Of a stretch of 64,000 nt of DNA, positions 1-10,093 are shown piece by piece. The stretch spans positions 81,314,017 to 81,378,016 of the forward strand of contig NC_092807.1 of NCBI RefSeq assembly GCF_040954645.1. Direction: 5' to 3'. Under the pieces are notes generated by a model. It was not told the DNA's origin and made no database searches. It was given only the letters and a program-made list of their open reading frames with translations. Origin of the DNA: Diabrotica undecimpunctata (Eukaryota; Arthropoda; Insecta; Coleoptera; Chrysomelidae). Position 1 is the stretch's first letter. Each line of letters begins with the position of its first letter. The position numbers were made by a program, and so were the translations under genes.

Positions 1-1800
1 AATCTTGTTCGGTTTCAATTAATCGGATGAGATCTATGACATTAATTTAATTTTGACAATCGATACGAATCGAATCTTTTAGTGACAGATATTCTTTTAA
101 TTTTTTAATTCTCATTTAATGTCTATATTTTGTTAGTTATTTTTTATGCAGATTTTAATTTAGACCTGCTTAGAGTAAGTATTTATTGGCCACAAACGAA
201 TTGATCGAGAGTAGTGTATCGATGTCAAGAGTCGCTATTCTATGACGCAACCCGTGACGGCACTTTCTCGTGGCGCTATTATAGTTCCGTGTTGCTCGCC
301 TGATTCCTAATGCCGACCAAATAGTTCGATTTCAATTCTATAAAGTGCGTTGGATAGGTAAAGTGCTCTTTATAAAATTGGCAAACTTAACTAATAAAAT
401 AAATCATTTTTAACCAGTCGTGTCTTACATAAAATTCAATTATTGCTGTTTTATTTTAATACGACTTTGCTCCAAAATAAATCCTTCGTTATAAAGAAGG
501 AAATAAAGTTATAAGGAAGGAAAGTAGAAAAAGACAAATGTTTTAAATCAATTTTAAATGTTTAATTTTTTTTAATAATATTCCCGACGTATTTGAGAGG
601 GATAATAAGATAATTATTATTATTGAAGTTATCACACAATTTTTTCTGAAATGATCAGAATGCCACATCTCACATTAAAATGTACGCATTTTTTTTACTA
701 ATATGCCATGCTTTAATTACATTGGCCTTGAATTGGATTTTATTTGGTTATAAATTTAGTATTGCATTACTGTAATTTTTTGACTATGTCATATTCTATA
801 CAGTATGTATAGGTATTACTAGGTTAAGAGGTTAACTAATGCCACAAACTTGTTGGTAGTATTACATTGTATATTTTATTGTAAGAGTGGATTTTATCCG
901 CGAGTAAGTAAATAAATAAATAAATAAATAAATAAAACAATAATAATAAATATTTCTTTTAAAGGAAATCATCTCTTTTATGTTTTTATGATTTTATAAA
1001 AATTATGACCAACTGTGTAAAAAATTTAAAGGAAGAAAACCGTAATCGTTTTTACAGCATGCATATACCAGATAATATTATTAAAATTATGTCATGAATA
1101 ATAAATTTCTCCATAAATTAAGACAGTTAGGTTAACACCTGATAAAGCACTGCGTCATAAATTTTGTCGTCCCATCAATGTTTCTTAAGAATGCTCATAT
1201 GAAAGTTATTAAACATCTCCAAATGCTCATGTTGCTTGATATTTATTACGAATAACTGTTATTGAAACTTAATCAGGTACCTAAATTAAATACATTTAGT
1301 CGTACCGCGAGATTATTTTATTGAATGAAGGCGTACAAAACTTATATTCAACTGGTTATATTCAACGGTACACACACACAAAAAAAATAACGTTAGAAAC
1401 TTTATATTATAATTATTATGAGATTATTGTATTATATAAAAATAATTCTGATATGTAAATAAAATAGTGTATCTTTTAGCACACGTAGGTATTGTCAAAA
1501 GAGGTTAGGATAACTAAAAAACACTATAACAATGTCAACTTTGATGGGTTTGCTAATATTTCCTAAAAATTTTATAAAAGGAGGAGATAATATTTAGCTA
1601 TGCCTACGATGTCTAGGCGAAACGTTTTTAGAATAATAGAATATTAATATAACCGTTATTATATAAAGTAATATTTATAAGAATACACAAAAGCTAGCCT
1701 TGCAACACAAAAAACATAATTGAATCTGGGAACTGGGGAATTTGAAAACTTAGTTTAATATCAATAGTATGGTAATACGTTCTTGTAGTTGTGAAACGAT
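1..1800. other. AT-rich DNA without recognised genes
   Basis: No long open frame and no protein motif was seen on either strand. A short (TAAA)n run lies at about 905-935 and could be the tail of a decayed non-LTR element, but no coding remnant sits beside it. I see nothing else to annotate here. Confidence 0.6.
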
Positions 1801-1802
1801 AT

Positions 1803-1957
1803 TCAAGAAAACAACAAAAAGAAGAAAGAAGTACATAAACAGTGTCAAAAAATAGGTTCGATACAAATCTACAAAATTATAAGGTCCTCAGAAAGGAAGT
1901 GAAAGTAGCAGTAGCAAAATCTAAAGCAAAAGCGTATACTAATCTACACGATTAACT
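1803..1957 (+). pseudogene. RTE-like retrotransposon remnant, upstream half
   Basis: With one frameshift, the plus strand reads as the basic linker between endonuclease and reverse transcriptase of an RTE-type ORF, with motifs such as LRKEVKVAVAKSKAKAY. The frame continues at 8343 after a minus-strand RTE insertion. The 11-bp repeat TGATAGCAAGA at 1958-1968 and 8332-8342 is the target duplication. This is the oldest layer of the nest and contains stop codons. Confidence 0.6.
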
Positions 1958-1968
1958 TGATAGCAAGA
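1958..1968. repeat. Target-site duplication, copy 1
   Basis: TGATAGCAAGA, repeated exactly at 8332-8342, brackets the minus-strand RTE element. The next 16 bases are a (TA)n run, the 3' tail of that element. Confidence 0.8.
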
Positions 1969-2002
1969 TATATATATATATATACAAGGATTTCCACAGT
2001 TT

Positions 2003-2503
2003 TCACTGTATTCCTTCACTCAACCGTTTTCTCCAATTTTTCCTGTTTAGCCAGTCCCCTTCCTGTAGGTTTCTTCTACTCATTGCTTCGTCCACCTCAT
2101 CTCTGAAAGATCTTCGGGGTCTGCCTCTCTTTCTTCTTCCTATCGGGCTCCACTCTGTTATTCTATTTATCCAGCGATTTTGGTCTGCTCTTCTGACATG
2201 TCCGTACCATGTTAATCTCTTTTGTTCGATGTAGTCTATTATGTCGGAGTTCATTCCCATTCTCCTCTTAATCTCCATGTTATTTATTCTGTCTCTTCTT
2301 GTTACTCTTCAGCTTCTCCTTAGGAATTCCATCTCTGTTGCTCTTATTTTGTTTTTGGTTTTCTTATTTATTGTCCAATTTTCACACCCATAGGTGAGGA
2401 TACTTCTTGTCATGGTATTATATATTTTTTTCTTTGTTTTCATGCTGATGTTCTTATCCCATAGTACCGGGTTCAATTTTCGTATGCAGTCTCTTGTTTG
2501 TTC
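2003..2503 (-). pseudogene. RTE ORF, C-terminal part
   Basis: This piece resumes the RTE frame after the transposon, with the post-RT region RKLNPVLWDKNIS, ILTYGCENWTINK, then a TGA in a position where related proteins continue, then RLTWYGHVRR and RRKRGRPRRSF near the end. Those last blocks are typical of RTE C-termini. The stop before the final third makes this copy non-functional even without the insertion. The ORF ends at 2003, leaving only about 35 bases of 3' sequence before the (TA)n tail. Confidence 0.8.
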
Positions 2504-3108
2504 TACACCTCATTCAAATTCGACGTGCAGTAAAAGTAAACAAAACCAGGCTATGCTACGTAAGACTCCATAGGCGTGCGGTTTTGCTTTCATATTTCCT
2601 ATCAAATTAATAAAACAGTATGTACCATTAAAGATTTGTTTACTATGAACACCAAAGATAAAATATACAATGTTAGTATTATTTTCAAGGAAATTCAAAA
2701 TTAGCTTCACTACTGTAAAATAAAAAGAAACTTATGGTTTGACAAAAATAATAAAGCAGTAATTGCAACGTTGTTTTGACACTTAAACGATCGAAATCGA
2801 AACATCAAATACACTTATTTTTTAAAGTAAATTGTGTGTTAGTTCGCCTCAAAAGAAGTAACTTATTATTATGTTTTCAGTTTTTATTTGAAAAACAATA
2901 AAACTCACGTGATCCAGATTACAAATGTTACCAGAAATTTAAATCTCATTTTATATAAATTTCGTAAATTTGAATACAGATATACCTTAACTTAAAATGT
3001 TTTCATAAACGAAAATTTTGTATTAAAAAAAAATAAGGTGCACTTGGAGAAGTGCCGCCAGAAGTAAAAACTTCTTAAATTGCGTTGAAATTATGAGTAT
3101 TAATATCT

Positions 3109-4262
3109 AAGAGCTTTCGGTTTAAACGGGGCTGCCAGTCATGAACTGAGCTCTTAATCGCACCCCATTCGTTTTTTAAGGAAAACGAAGTTTCAAACAA
3201 AAACCTATGCAAATGTCCGAGAAAATCATTCGTCAAAAATAAAAACATTCTACATATCTGACTAATAAATAAAACAAAAAACTCACAGTGTAAATTAATA
3301 TTTTATTCATAATCAGAGTCTGACGTGCTGCTCTCATTAACTACGTTAATTATCAGTGGTTCAACTTGAGTCTCAATGATATTGTCAAGATCCCACATCT
3401 TTTGTTCGACTTTCTGCTGAACATGCTGTATACATTTAATAATTTAATACGAAAGCAAAACCGTATGCCAAATTTTGATTTATTGACTAAGAAGGCTTCT
3501 GGCTAAGTACAAAATAAACAACTGATCAAATCCTATAAAGCGATATAGAAAATGAAAGGGAAGGATATAACGAATATATTAAGATAGAAAATCAATTACA
3601 TATCTTAATAGATTCGTTATATCGTCCCTTTTCATTTGCTATGTCGCAAGTTAGGTTTCGATCAGTTGTTTATTTTGAACTTAGCCAGAGGCCTTCCTTA
3701 AGTCAATAAATCAAAATTTGTCTATAGTAAATTTATTTTCATTCATAGTGCCTTATGATATCTCGTACATAACTATACGTTCTATATAATCAAGATCCTG
3801 TGTAGTGCCATTTTGGTAGTCGCCATGTTTTTTTCTATCTTAATATATTCGTTATATACTCCCCGTTTAATAAATATCGACAACCGAGTTGAAGAAAGCG
3901 GATATTCAAAAGTGGCTGCGATCAAAAGTTTTGACAATTCAGTTCTAAAAGTCGAGCTTTTGACTATTGTGAATAAACATAAAAAAAATACACTATTGTT
4001 AGCATATTGTAGATGAAATGGGTAAAGAAAAAAGAAGGTATTCACAGGCACTCGAGGTAGATTCTAAGTAAAATATTACCTAAGTTACACTTTGAATTTT
4101 TTGTTTTATTTATTACTCAGATATGTTGAATGTTTTTATTTTTGACAAGATGTTTCTGACCTTTGCATAGGTTTTTGCTTTGAAATTTCGTTTTCCTTAA
4201 ACCAACGAATGGAGTGCCATTAAGAGCTCAGTTCACGAGTGGCAACTCCGTTTCAACCTTAA
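3109..4262. repeat. Long inverted repeat inside the DNA transposon
   Basis: Sequence at about 3109-3306 recurs in reverse complement at about 4060-4262, with clear matches such as AAGAGCTCAGTTCA and TTCGTTTTCCTTAA. The arms are diverged by point changes. The 750 bases between hold a second, smaller foldback. Confidence 0.65.
3470..3719. repeat. 250-bp foldback repeat (MITE-like)
   Basis: Two arms of about 120 bases are reverse complements of each other, starting AAATTTTGATTTATTGAC and ending GTCAATAAATCAAAATTT, with a loop of about a dozen bases near 3590-3600. Part of the inner arm recurs near 3836-3857 (TATCTTAATATATTCG). The arms are imperfect, so it is not very recent. It may be a miniature element that landed in the larger transposon. 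Confidence 0.7.
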
Positions 4263-5312
4263 ATATTACGTTAAAAACATTTTTACACATTTAATGTAAT
4301 TGTATTTTAATTCCGTGCATTACAATAACGGATTCACGTTATTATGTTGTTGGAAAACCTCATTCTAACATGTTTATTCAGTTATTTTCAGTTCTGTTAT
4401 TCCTGTGAACGACTTATGCTACGATGTCTACTTCATATTTTCATATGTATTTCATAATACAGGAAAATATAGGTTTATACATCGTTAAAATCATGATGTG
4501 GGAGTGCCCCTCGTAACAATCATACTGTTGACGGTTTATTTATACTTACCGCAGCTCTATCTTGTATTTAGTGTAGAAATGTTTAGAAAGGCTTTCGAAG
4601 CCCCGCCCATTGTAACGTCAGAGGTGAGGTAGTTCATTAATAAACACAACTGACCGTTTCCACTAAACAGACTCGAGTTTCAAAAATTCGGGACTCGAAA
4701 AACAAAACGAACTGTTTCAAAACACGCCAGTCTTTAGTAAAGTTTGTGAAAAGTTGCTATTTTGTTTTATTGGATACGAGTTTGTGTTTTGTTTTGTTTT
4801 TATTTTGTCCGTTTGGTGGGAAACCGCCATTAGATATTACATTTAATTTTAAAACAATTTTTACATATTTAATTTAATTTTATTAATTCAATGCATTACA
4901 ATAACGAATTCGCATATTATGTTGTTGGAAAACCACATTCTAACATTTATTAATTTAATTTTATCTTTGTTATTCTTCTGATCATAAAATATAAATGATA
5001 ACATTTATTATAAATATAAATGAATAAATTCAAGCACTGTAATTCCCTGACGCACGCCCTGGCTAAAATATTATCACTAGAACAACAGTGGTCCAATTAA
5101 GTTATAGCAATTCTTCCGCGTACAAGGACTACTAAATGATATGGTATGCTGAGTTTCGTATACGATGTCTATTTATATAGTTTATGAGGTGGATATTATG
5201 TACGTTTATACATTGTAAATCGTGATTTGGGAGTGCTCCTCGTAATATTCATAATGTTGATAACGTGTGTTGGTTTGTTTACTGCTACTGCATCTTTAAG
5301 ATAAATTTGGTG
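4262..5312. repeat. Diverged direct duplication of the transposon's right part
   Basis: Sequence from about 4262-4570 is repeated in the same orientation at about 4850-5312. Shared anchors include TTATGTTGTTGGAAAACC, GGGAGTGC(C/T)CCTCGTAA and a terminal (T/G)GTGTAG. About 280 unrelated bases lie between. The transposon therefore carries two versions of its right end in tandem. Confidence 0.55.
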
Positions 5313-5314
5313 TA

Positions 5315-7740
5315 GTCTATTTTTTATCTCTTCCTCCGTTGTTCCTTTGTTTGATATTATGAAACCTAAATACTTATACTTGTCTGTTCCTTTGATTTGT
5401 TTACCTTCGTCTATTTCCAGCTGTTTAATTTCTGTATTCTCCGTTGTTAGGTATTCAGTTTTCTTTAGGTTTATTTCCATCCCATTCTTTGTATATTCCT
5501 GCTCCAGTTTTCTCATCATAAAACTGAGGTCATCCTCGTCTTGTGCGATCACTATTTGGTCGTCGGCAAAACTTAGCGTATATAGATATTCGTTCCTTAC
5601 TGGTATACCCATTCCTTCGCACTTTCTTTTCCATGGTTTCAGGGTTTTTTCCAGGAATATTTTGAACAGGGTGGGGGATGTGGAGCAACCCTGTAGTAGT
5701 CCCTTTGTCGTCTTAAATGGCCTGCATATTCTATTGCCCGTTTTGATAGCTACTTCGTTATTCTTGTAGAGTGCTTTTACCGCGTTTATTAATCTTCGTG
5801 GAACTTCGATGTCTTCCATTGCTTCCCATAGCTTGGTTCTAGGTATTGAGTCATATGCCTTCTTAAGATCAACAAAAGCCAGATGGACGGATCTATTTTT
5901 GGCCATTCTTTTTTCTATTAGTTGTTCGGCCGTGTAAATGTGATCTAAGCATGCTTTCCCCGCTGTGAAACCTGCCTGGTCTTCTCCGATTTTATCTTGT
6001 ATATATATTTCTAATTTTTCCTTTATGGTCTTTCCATACAGTCTGCCTATAGACGATATAATGCTGATTCCCCGATAGTTTTCGCAGTTTTTTCTATTTC
6101 CTTTCTTGTATATTGATGTCATATATGCTTGGGTCCATTCTGCCGGTAAGTCTTCTCCATTCAGTGCTCTCTCAAACATTTTATGTATCATATGGAATAA
6201 CTTTTCCGATCCGTTTTTTATCAATTCATTTGGTATTCCGCCGGGACCTTCTGCTTTTTTGTTCTTTAAAGTTTTGATCGTTCTTTTTACCTCAGCTAGG
6301 CTTAATTCGATTTCGTCATGTGTGTAGATTTCTATTCCGTCTATTTCTGATTGTTTGAATTCGGGGCGGTCTTCGGTTAGCAATTTTTTATAGTATTCTT
6401 GCCATTCGTTTTCTTTGATTTGACCGATCTTGATTTTCTCTGTCTTATTTCTTTGGAGCGACTTTAAGATGCGCCATGACTCTGAATTTCTCGTTCCTCC
6501 TATGTGCTGTTCTATCTCTGTGCATGTTTTTTCACATCTCTCATTTTTTTCATTTGCCACTTTTCTTTTCACTTCTTTATTTTTTTTTCTGTATAGTTCC
6601 AAGTCCTCATAGTTTTTTGTGTTCAGGTATTTTATATGAAGTTCTTTTTTCTCTTTTATGCATGTTAGTGTGTATTCGGTTAATTTAGTAGTTTGTTGGG
6701 TGTATTTTTGGTCCACTTCTCCAAGAGCTTCTAGGGCTGCTGTCTTCATGCAGGTTTTTATGTGTTCGTATGTTTGTTCTAATGATTCATACCGAAACTC
6801 TTCTAGCTTTTGGTCCAATCTTCGCTTATATAGGTCTTTTATTGAGTCTTCTTCTAATAAATTGATTTTGAATTTCTTTTCTTGTGTTGAGCACGTATTG
6901 ACAGGTGTAGCCGGAGCCGTAACTTGGTCAGACTCTCCCTGGGTCGGTTTCTGTTGGATCCATATAAAGGGGAATTCTATCCAAGCGATTACTAGTTTGT
7001 GATCTGTGCCGCATTCTGCGCCTCGCTTTATTCTTACGTCTTTTATTTTTATCGAGCTTTCGTGGTTTACTATAACATAATCAATAATAGACCTCAATTT
7101 TCTTGTTTCTTGTGTCCAAGTGTATTTATGTATGTCTTTATGTTTGTAGAAGCCGTTTGTGATCTTTAAGTTGTTTATTTCGCATAGCTCAATCAATCTC
7201 TCCCCGTTATCGTTCATTATATCTTCTCCAAATCTACCAACTGTTCTGTCGTTTTCTTTTCTTCCTGTTCTTCCATTTAGGTCACCGGCGATAATTATTT
7301 CTTGGTTCTTCTTTCTCTTTTCGATTTCTTCTTGCAGTTGTTCTATGAATTGTTCTTTTTCTGCAATTGAGCTGTCTTCTGTTGGACCGTATACTGCTAG
7401 TAAGATAATTTGTCTTCCGTATACTTTTAAGTTAAGCTTGGCAATTCTTTCGTTTATTGGTTCCCAGTTTTCGATTGCGTGTTCCCATTTCTTTTTCAGT
7501 ATAATTGCAATTCCTGCTTTTGCCCTTTCTTTCTTATCTATTCCGCTCCAGCAGTGAATGACTTCTCCCATTTTTTCGGTACCGTTTCCTTTCTTTTTCG
7601 TCTCAGTCATTATCATTATATCTAGTTTCATTCTTTCGAATTCCGCTATTACCCCTTTGTCCTTTGTTCGCCATCCTTGTACGTTCCATGTGCCGAGTGC
7701 GAGTTTTCTCTGGCTTTTCTTTCTTTTTGTTGTTGTTGTT
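5315..7740 (-). pseudogene. RTE ORF, endonuclease and RT domains (5' part)
   Basis: The frame begins upstream of the first convenient methionine: in frame before 7631 it reads through LALGTWNVQGWR, the first APE endonuclease motif, so the ORF reaches at least 7740. Further endonuclease motifs follow (MTETKKKG, VYGPTEDS, AGDLNGRTG, CGTDHKLV). The RT domain has RGISIISSIGRLYGK, FVDLKKAYDS, GLLQGCSTSPTLF and the catalytic LSFADDQIVIA. Homology to RTE stops after EEEIKNRL at about 5315, where the DNA transposon starts. The last 39 codons of the open frame (to 5196) are transposon sequence, not RT. The C-terminus resumes at 2503. The protein would nick DNA and copy its RNA by target-primed reverse transcription. 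Confidence 0.85.
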
Positions 7741-7770
7741 TGGTTGAGTTTTGAAGCTGGGCTTCTTTCA

Positions 7771-8331
7771 CTTAAAGCAAAACTGCCCCCCCCCCGTATC
7801 CGATGGGGCTCCCTCCTTCAGAGGTGTGGGTTACCACCCGGGGATTAATCTTTGTTTTTTTCATTTTGCCCTTTGTTTTTTCAGCCCTTGAGGTTTTTTT
7901 TATGTGCCAGGTTGCTAACGCCTGACGCCAAAACCCCCTTTTGGAGGACCTAGTATTCAGCCGCCCACTCTGGGTCAGACGCTGTTCTTAGCCGTCCACT
8001 CTGGATCAGCCGCTACTATTGATTTTATACAATCCCTAAAATCCAGGGATGCCACTTCCGCCATCCACGCCGTACCGAATATCTTCTTCTCCGCCGTGCC
8101 TACCGTTGTGGTCTTCACCTGTATTCCTAGGCAGGAGTCCGTGTTATACCCCACAGAACTGGGTCCCAACCTGAACTTAGTCATCTATTCACTCCGGCCT
8201 ACTAAAGTGATAGATGTCCACCCCCGCGGCTTGGACGCGCCAGGTTGGAGTTACCCACGTGAGCGACAGAGAAGGTGACTCTGTGCTCCGTGAGCTGAGT
8301 TAATGGGCATGTATGATTCCATACCCAAAAG
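7771..8331 (-). other. RTE 5' untranslated leader
   Basis: A conspicuously GC-rich stretch in AT-rich surroundings, lying between the endonuclease start and the upstream target duplication. It includes a C-rich homopolymer near 7789-7797. Short open frames here have no recognised motif and I do not call them. The leader would hold the internal promoter expected of a non-LTR element; no specific promoter motif was identified. Confidence 0.6.
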
Positions 8332-8342
8332 CTGATAGCAAG

Positions 8343-8455
8343 AAATGCGGCAAATATTATATATAAAATATACAAATATATAGCAAAGGAAGCAAAAGAT
8401 GTTAGTCAGATTGGATGTAGGTATCCGAAATGAAAATAATAAAATACTAGTACAC
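8343..8455 (+). pseudogene. RTE-like remnant, downstream half
   Basis: This continues the remnant at 1803-1957 after the minus-strand RTE insertion. It reads approximately as IAKEAKDVSQIGC and then decays with stops and a frameshift. It is recognisable only as the linker preceding an RT domain. No RT motifs follow. Confidence 0.45.
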
Positions 8456-8979
8456 TAACAGTACACATTTAGTTTTTATTTAGTCAGTAAACTCACTTTG
8501 TCAGTTTACTAAATGAAAAATTTGACAGAGAGCGGGAAGCTAATGGGGACAGTAACGCCAATGCTCACCAAAATATCAACCGAAATTTAATAATAGGAAT
8601 AATAATAATATTACTGTTTATTTAGAAAGATTACATTTTAATATAGATAAAAAAAAAACATAGTTAATACTAAATAAACATAATAATTCACTGAAGTAGA
8701 ACTACCATAAAAGTAGCACTCCTTGTCCTTGAGACTTAAAAATACATATTCAAACAGAGAAATATTTAACAAATGTATAAATATAAATAGTATGTTACAT
8801 ATGTGTACTTACAAAAATATATTAATTTTGAGTTTAATATAGCATGTGACACAAATTGTGAGTACAGAATATTAAATGCAGTAAATTCAAGAAATGTTGT
8901 ATTTTAATTCATTTTAAATTCTCCGGTACACAATTGTATAATGTGGGCACTATGTAACCAACATCTCTATATATATCTA
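8456..8979. other. AT-rich spacer, nothing recognised
   Basis: No coding sequence or repeat structure was recognised between the RTE remnant and the Helitron 3' terminus. The base next to the terminus (8979) is an A on the plus strand, the T expected after the Helitron CTAG on the minus strand. Confidence 0.5.
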
Positions 8980-9007
8980 CTAGCTGACCCGGCCACGCGT
9001 TGCTGTG
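8980..9007 (-). promoter_or_regulatory. Helitron 3' terminus with hairpin
   Basis: The minus strand has the stem GCCAC...GTGGC (8992-9007 region) followed by CGGGTCAG and the terminal CTAG at 8980-8983. A hairpin 10-12 bases before a CTRR end is the usual Helitron transposition terminator. Confidence 0.8.
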
Positions 9008-9488
9008 GCTAAAGTTTTTGTTATATTACATTAAAGTAAACAATCTAAGAGGAACAATAAGAGAACATCAGTCACGGAGTCCACTATGCTTTTTCACACA
9101 GATGTTATTTGTAAAAAAATATGGTGATCTCCTTATTTGACTTTCTACTACTATAACCCTTTAGTACAATGAAATTATTTACGAACAAAGACGAAAATGT
9201 TGATGTTGGTATACAAATTCACTGGATTGAGATTTGAAGTATGTTGGACATAATTAATTAAAATGTTCTTACACTTGATATTAAGCAGAAATCAATAGGT
9301 ACAAAATAAAAATTTATCAGATTTATTATTTCCATTTAATTTTATAACAAATTTAAGTATATTACAGTATAATACAGTAAATAACATGTGACGCTTAAAC
9401 TCATGAATGAGGTAGGCAAGGCAGACAGTCTTAAACTTTTAAACATTAATATCTATTTTTTTGAATTATAAATACTTTCAATTTCAAT

Positions 9489-10093
9489 TTAATTTAACAC
9501 CAATCGGTGCACAATGTTTTTGGTTAACCTGTCTTTAGCTAACACAAATAGATTTGACGGTTTCCCAACACGTGAACACGCAACATATAGTTGCCCATGA
9601 GAAAAACATGGATTTTCCAAATCTAAACCACAAATGGACATTGTTTGACCTTGAGATTTATTTTTAGACATGGCGAAAGCTAAACGAATTGGAAACTGTA
9701 GCCTTTTGAAGGATATGGTAGAATCTGATGGTATCATCGGAATACGTGGCAGCAGGACCACTTTTCCTTTAAACTTCCCAGCCAAAATGGTTGCTTCAAG
9801 AATGTTTCCGGTGATCTTTTTGATGACCAAACGCGTACCGTTACATAATTGAGGTGGATTCAAATTACGGAGGAGAATAATAGGGGAACCAATCTTTAAT
9901 CGAAGATTATGTGGTGGCATTCCAGGGATATCTAATGAATTTAAAAATTATTCAATCGGAAAATTTACACTTTCATTTTCATCAACAACAGTATCAATTG
10001 ATTTAAAAAACATCAGATCACCTGGTAACAACTGTTGTATCTGGAAGTTAATTTCGTCAACACCAACATTTTTGGCTGCCAAAATCGCCCGTT
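9489..10093 (-). pseudogene. Helitron helicase, C-terminal part (PIF1-like)
   Basis: The frame encodes the end of a PIF1-family helicase: [37 protein letters not shown], the GTRLVIKK block, KNKSQGQTM and [15 protein letters not shown], the usual last motifs of Helitron helicases. A TAA at about 9955 interrupts the frame before MPPHNL. The upstream boundary, 10093, is the target duplication of the nested RTE element; the rest of the helicase resumes at 13227. The protein would unwind DNA during rolling-circle transposition. Confidence 0.85.
10081..10093. repeat. Target-site duplication of nested RTE, left copy
   Basis: AAAATCGCCCGTT, identical to 13214-13226. It belongs to the Helitron helicase sequence and was duplicated when the RTE element landed. 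Confidence 0.92.

Larger units (their letters stand above)
2506..5312. mobile_element. TA-flanked DNA transposon, non-autonomous, inserted in the RTE ORF
   Basis: Removing this 2807-bp segment together with one TA restores the RTE reading frame. Its ends are CACC...GGTG, and the terminal 40 bases are imperfect inverted repeats sharing TGCAGTA and AGTAAACAAA. TA on both sides suggests a Tc1/mariner-type mechanism. No transposase was found inside. The interior instead contains a long inverted repeat, a foldback and a duplicated end, listed separately. The longest open frames inside show no family motif. Superfamily assignment rests only on the TA duplication. Confidence 0.65.
1969..8331 (-). 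mobile_element. RTE-clade non-LTR retrotransposon, full length but interrupted and dead
   Basis: The element has a GC-rich 5' leader (about 7771-8331), a single ORF with endonuclease and reverse transcriptase domains, and a short 3' region ending in (TA)n. It is bracketed by an 11-bp direct repeat. About 2.8 kb of its span (2506-5312) is a later DNA transposon flanked by TA, so the retrotransposon itself is about 3.55 kb, a usual RTE length. The C-terminal part carries an in-frame stop. The single ORF with an APE-type endonuclease and very short 3' end is known RTE architecture; assignment is by motif reading only. Confidence 0.85.

Noticed and set aside
5196..5310. Last 39 codons of the long RTE open frame as a genuine RTE C-terminus
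   Set aside because: They are the end of the inserted DNA transposon read in frame; RTE homology stops at the TA junction and resumes at 2503.
6430..6688. Small phenylalanine/serine-rich membrane-like frames on the plus strand
   Set aside because: They are antisense to the RTE ORF, and hydrophobicity is a by-product of lysine-rich sense codons.
8096..8278. Short open frames in the GC-rich RTE leader
   Set aside because: No motif; the region lies inside the 5' leader of a bracketed element.
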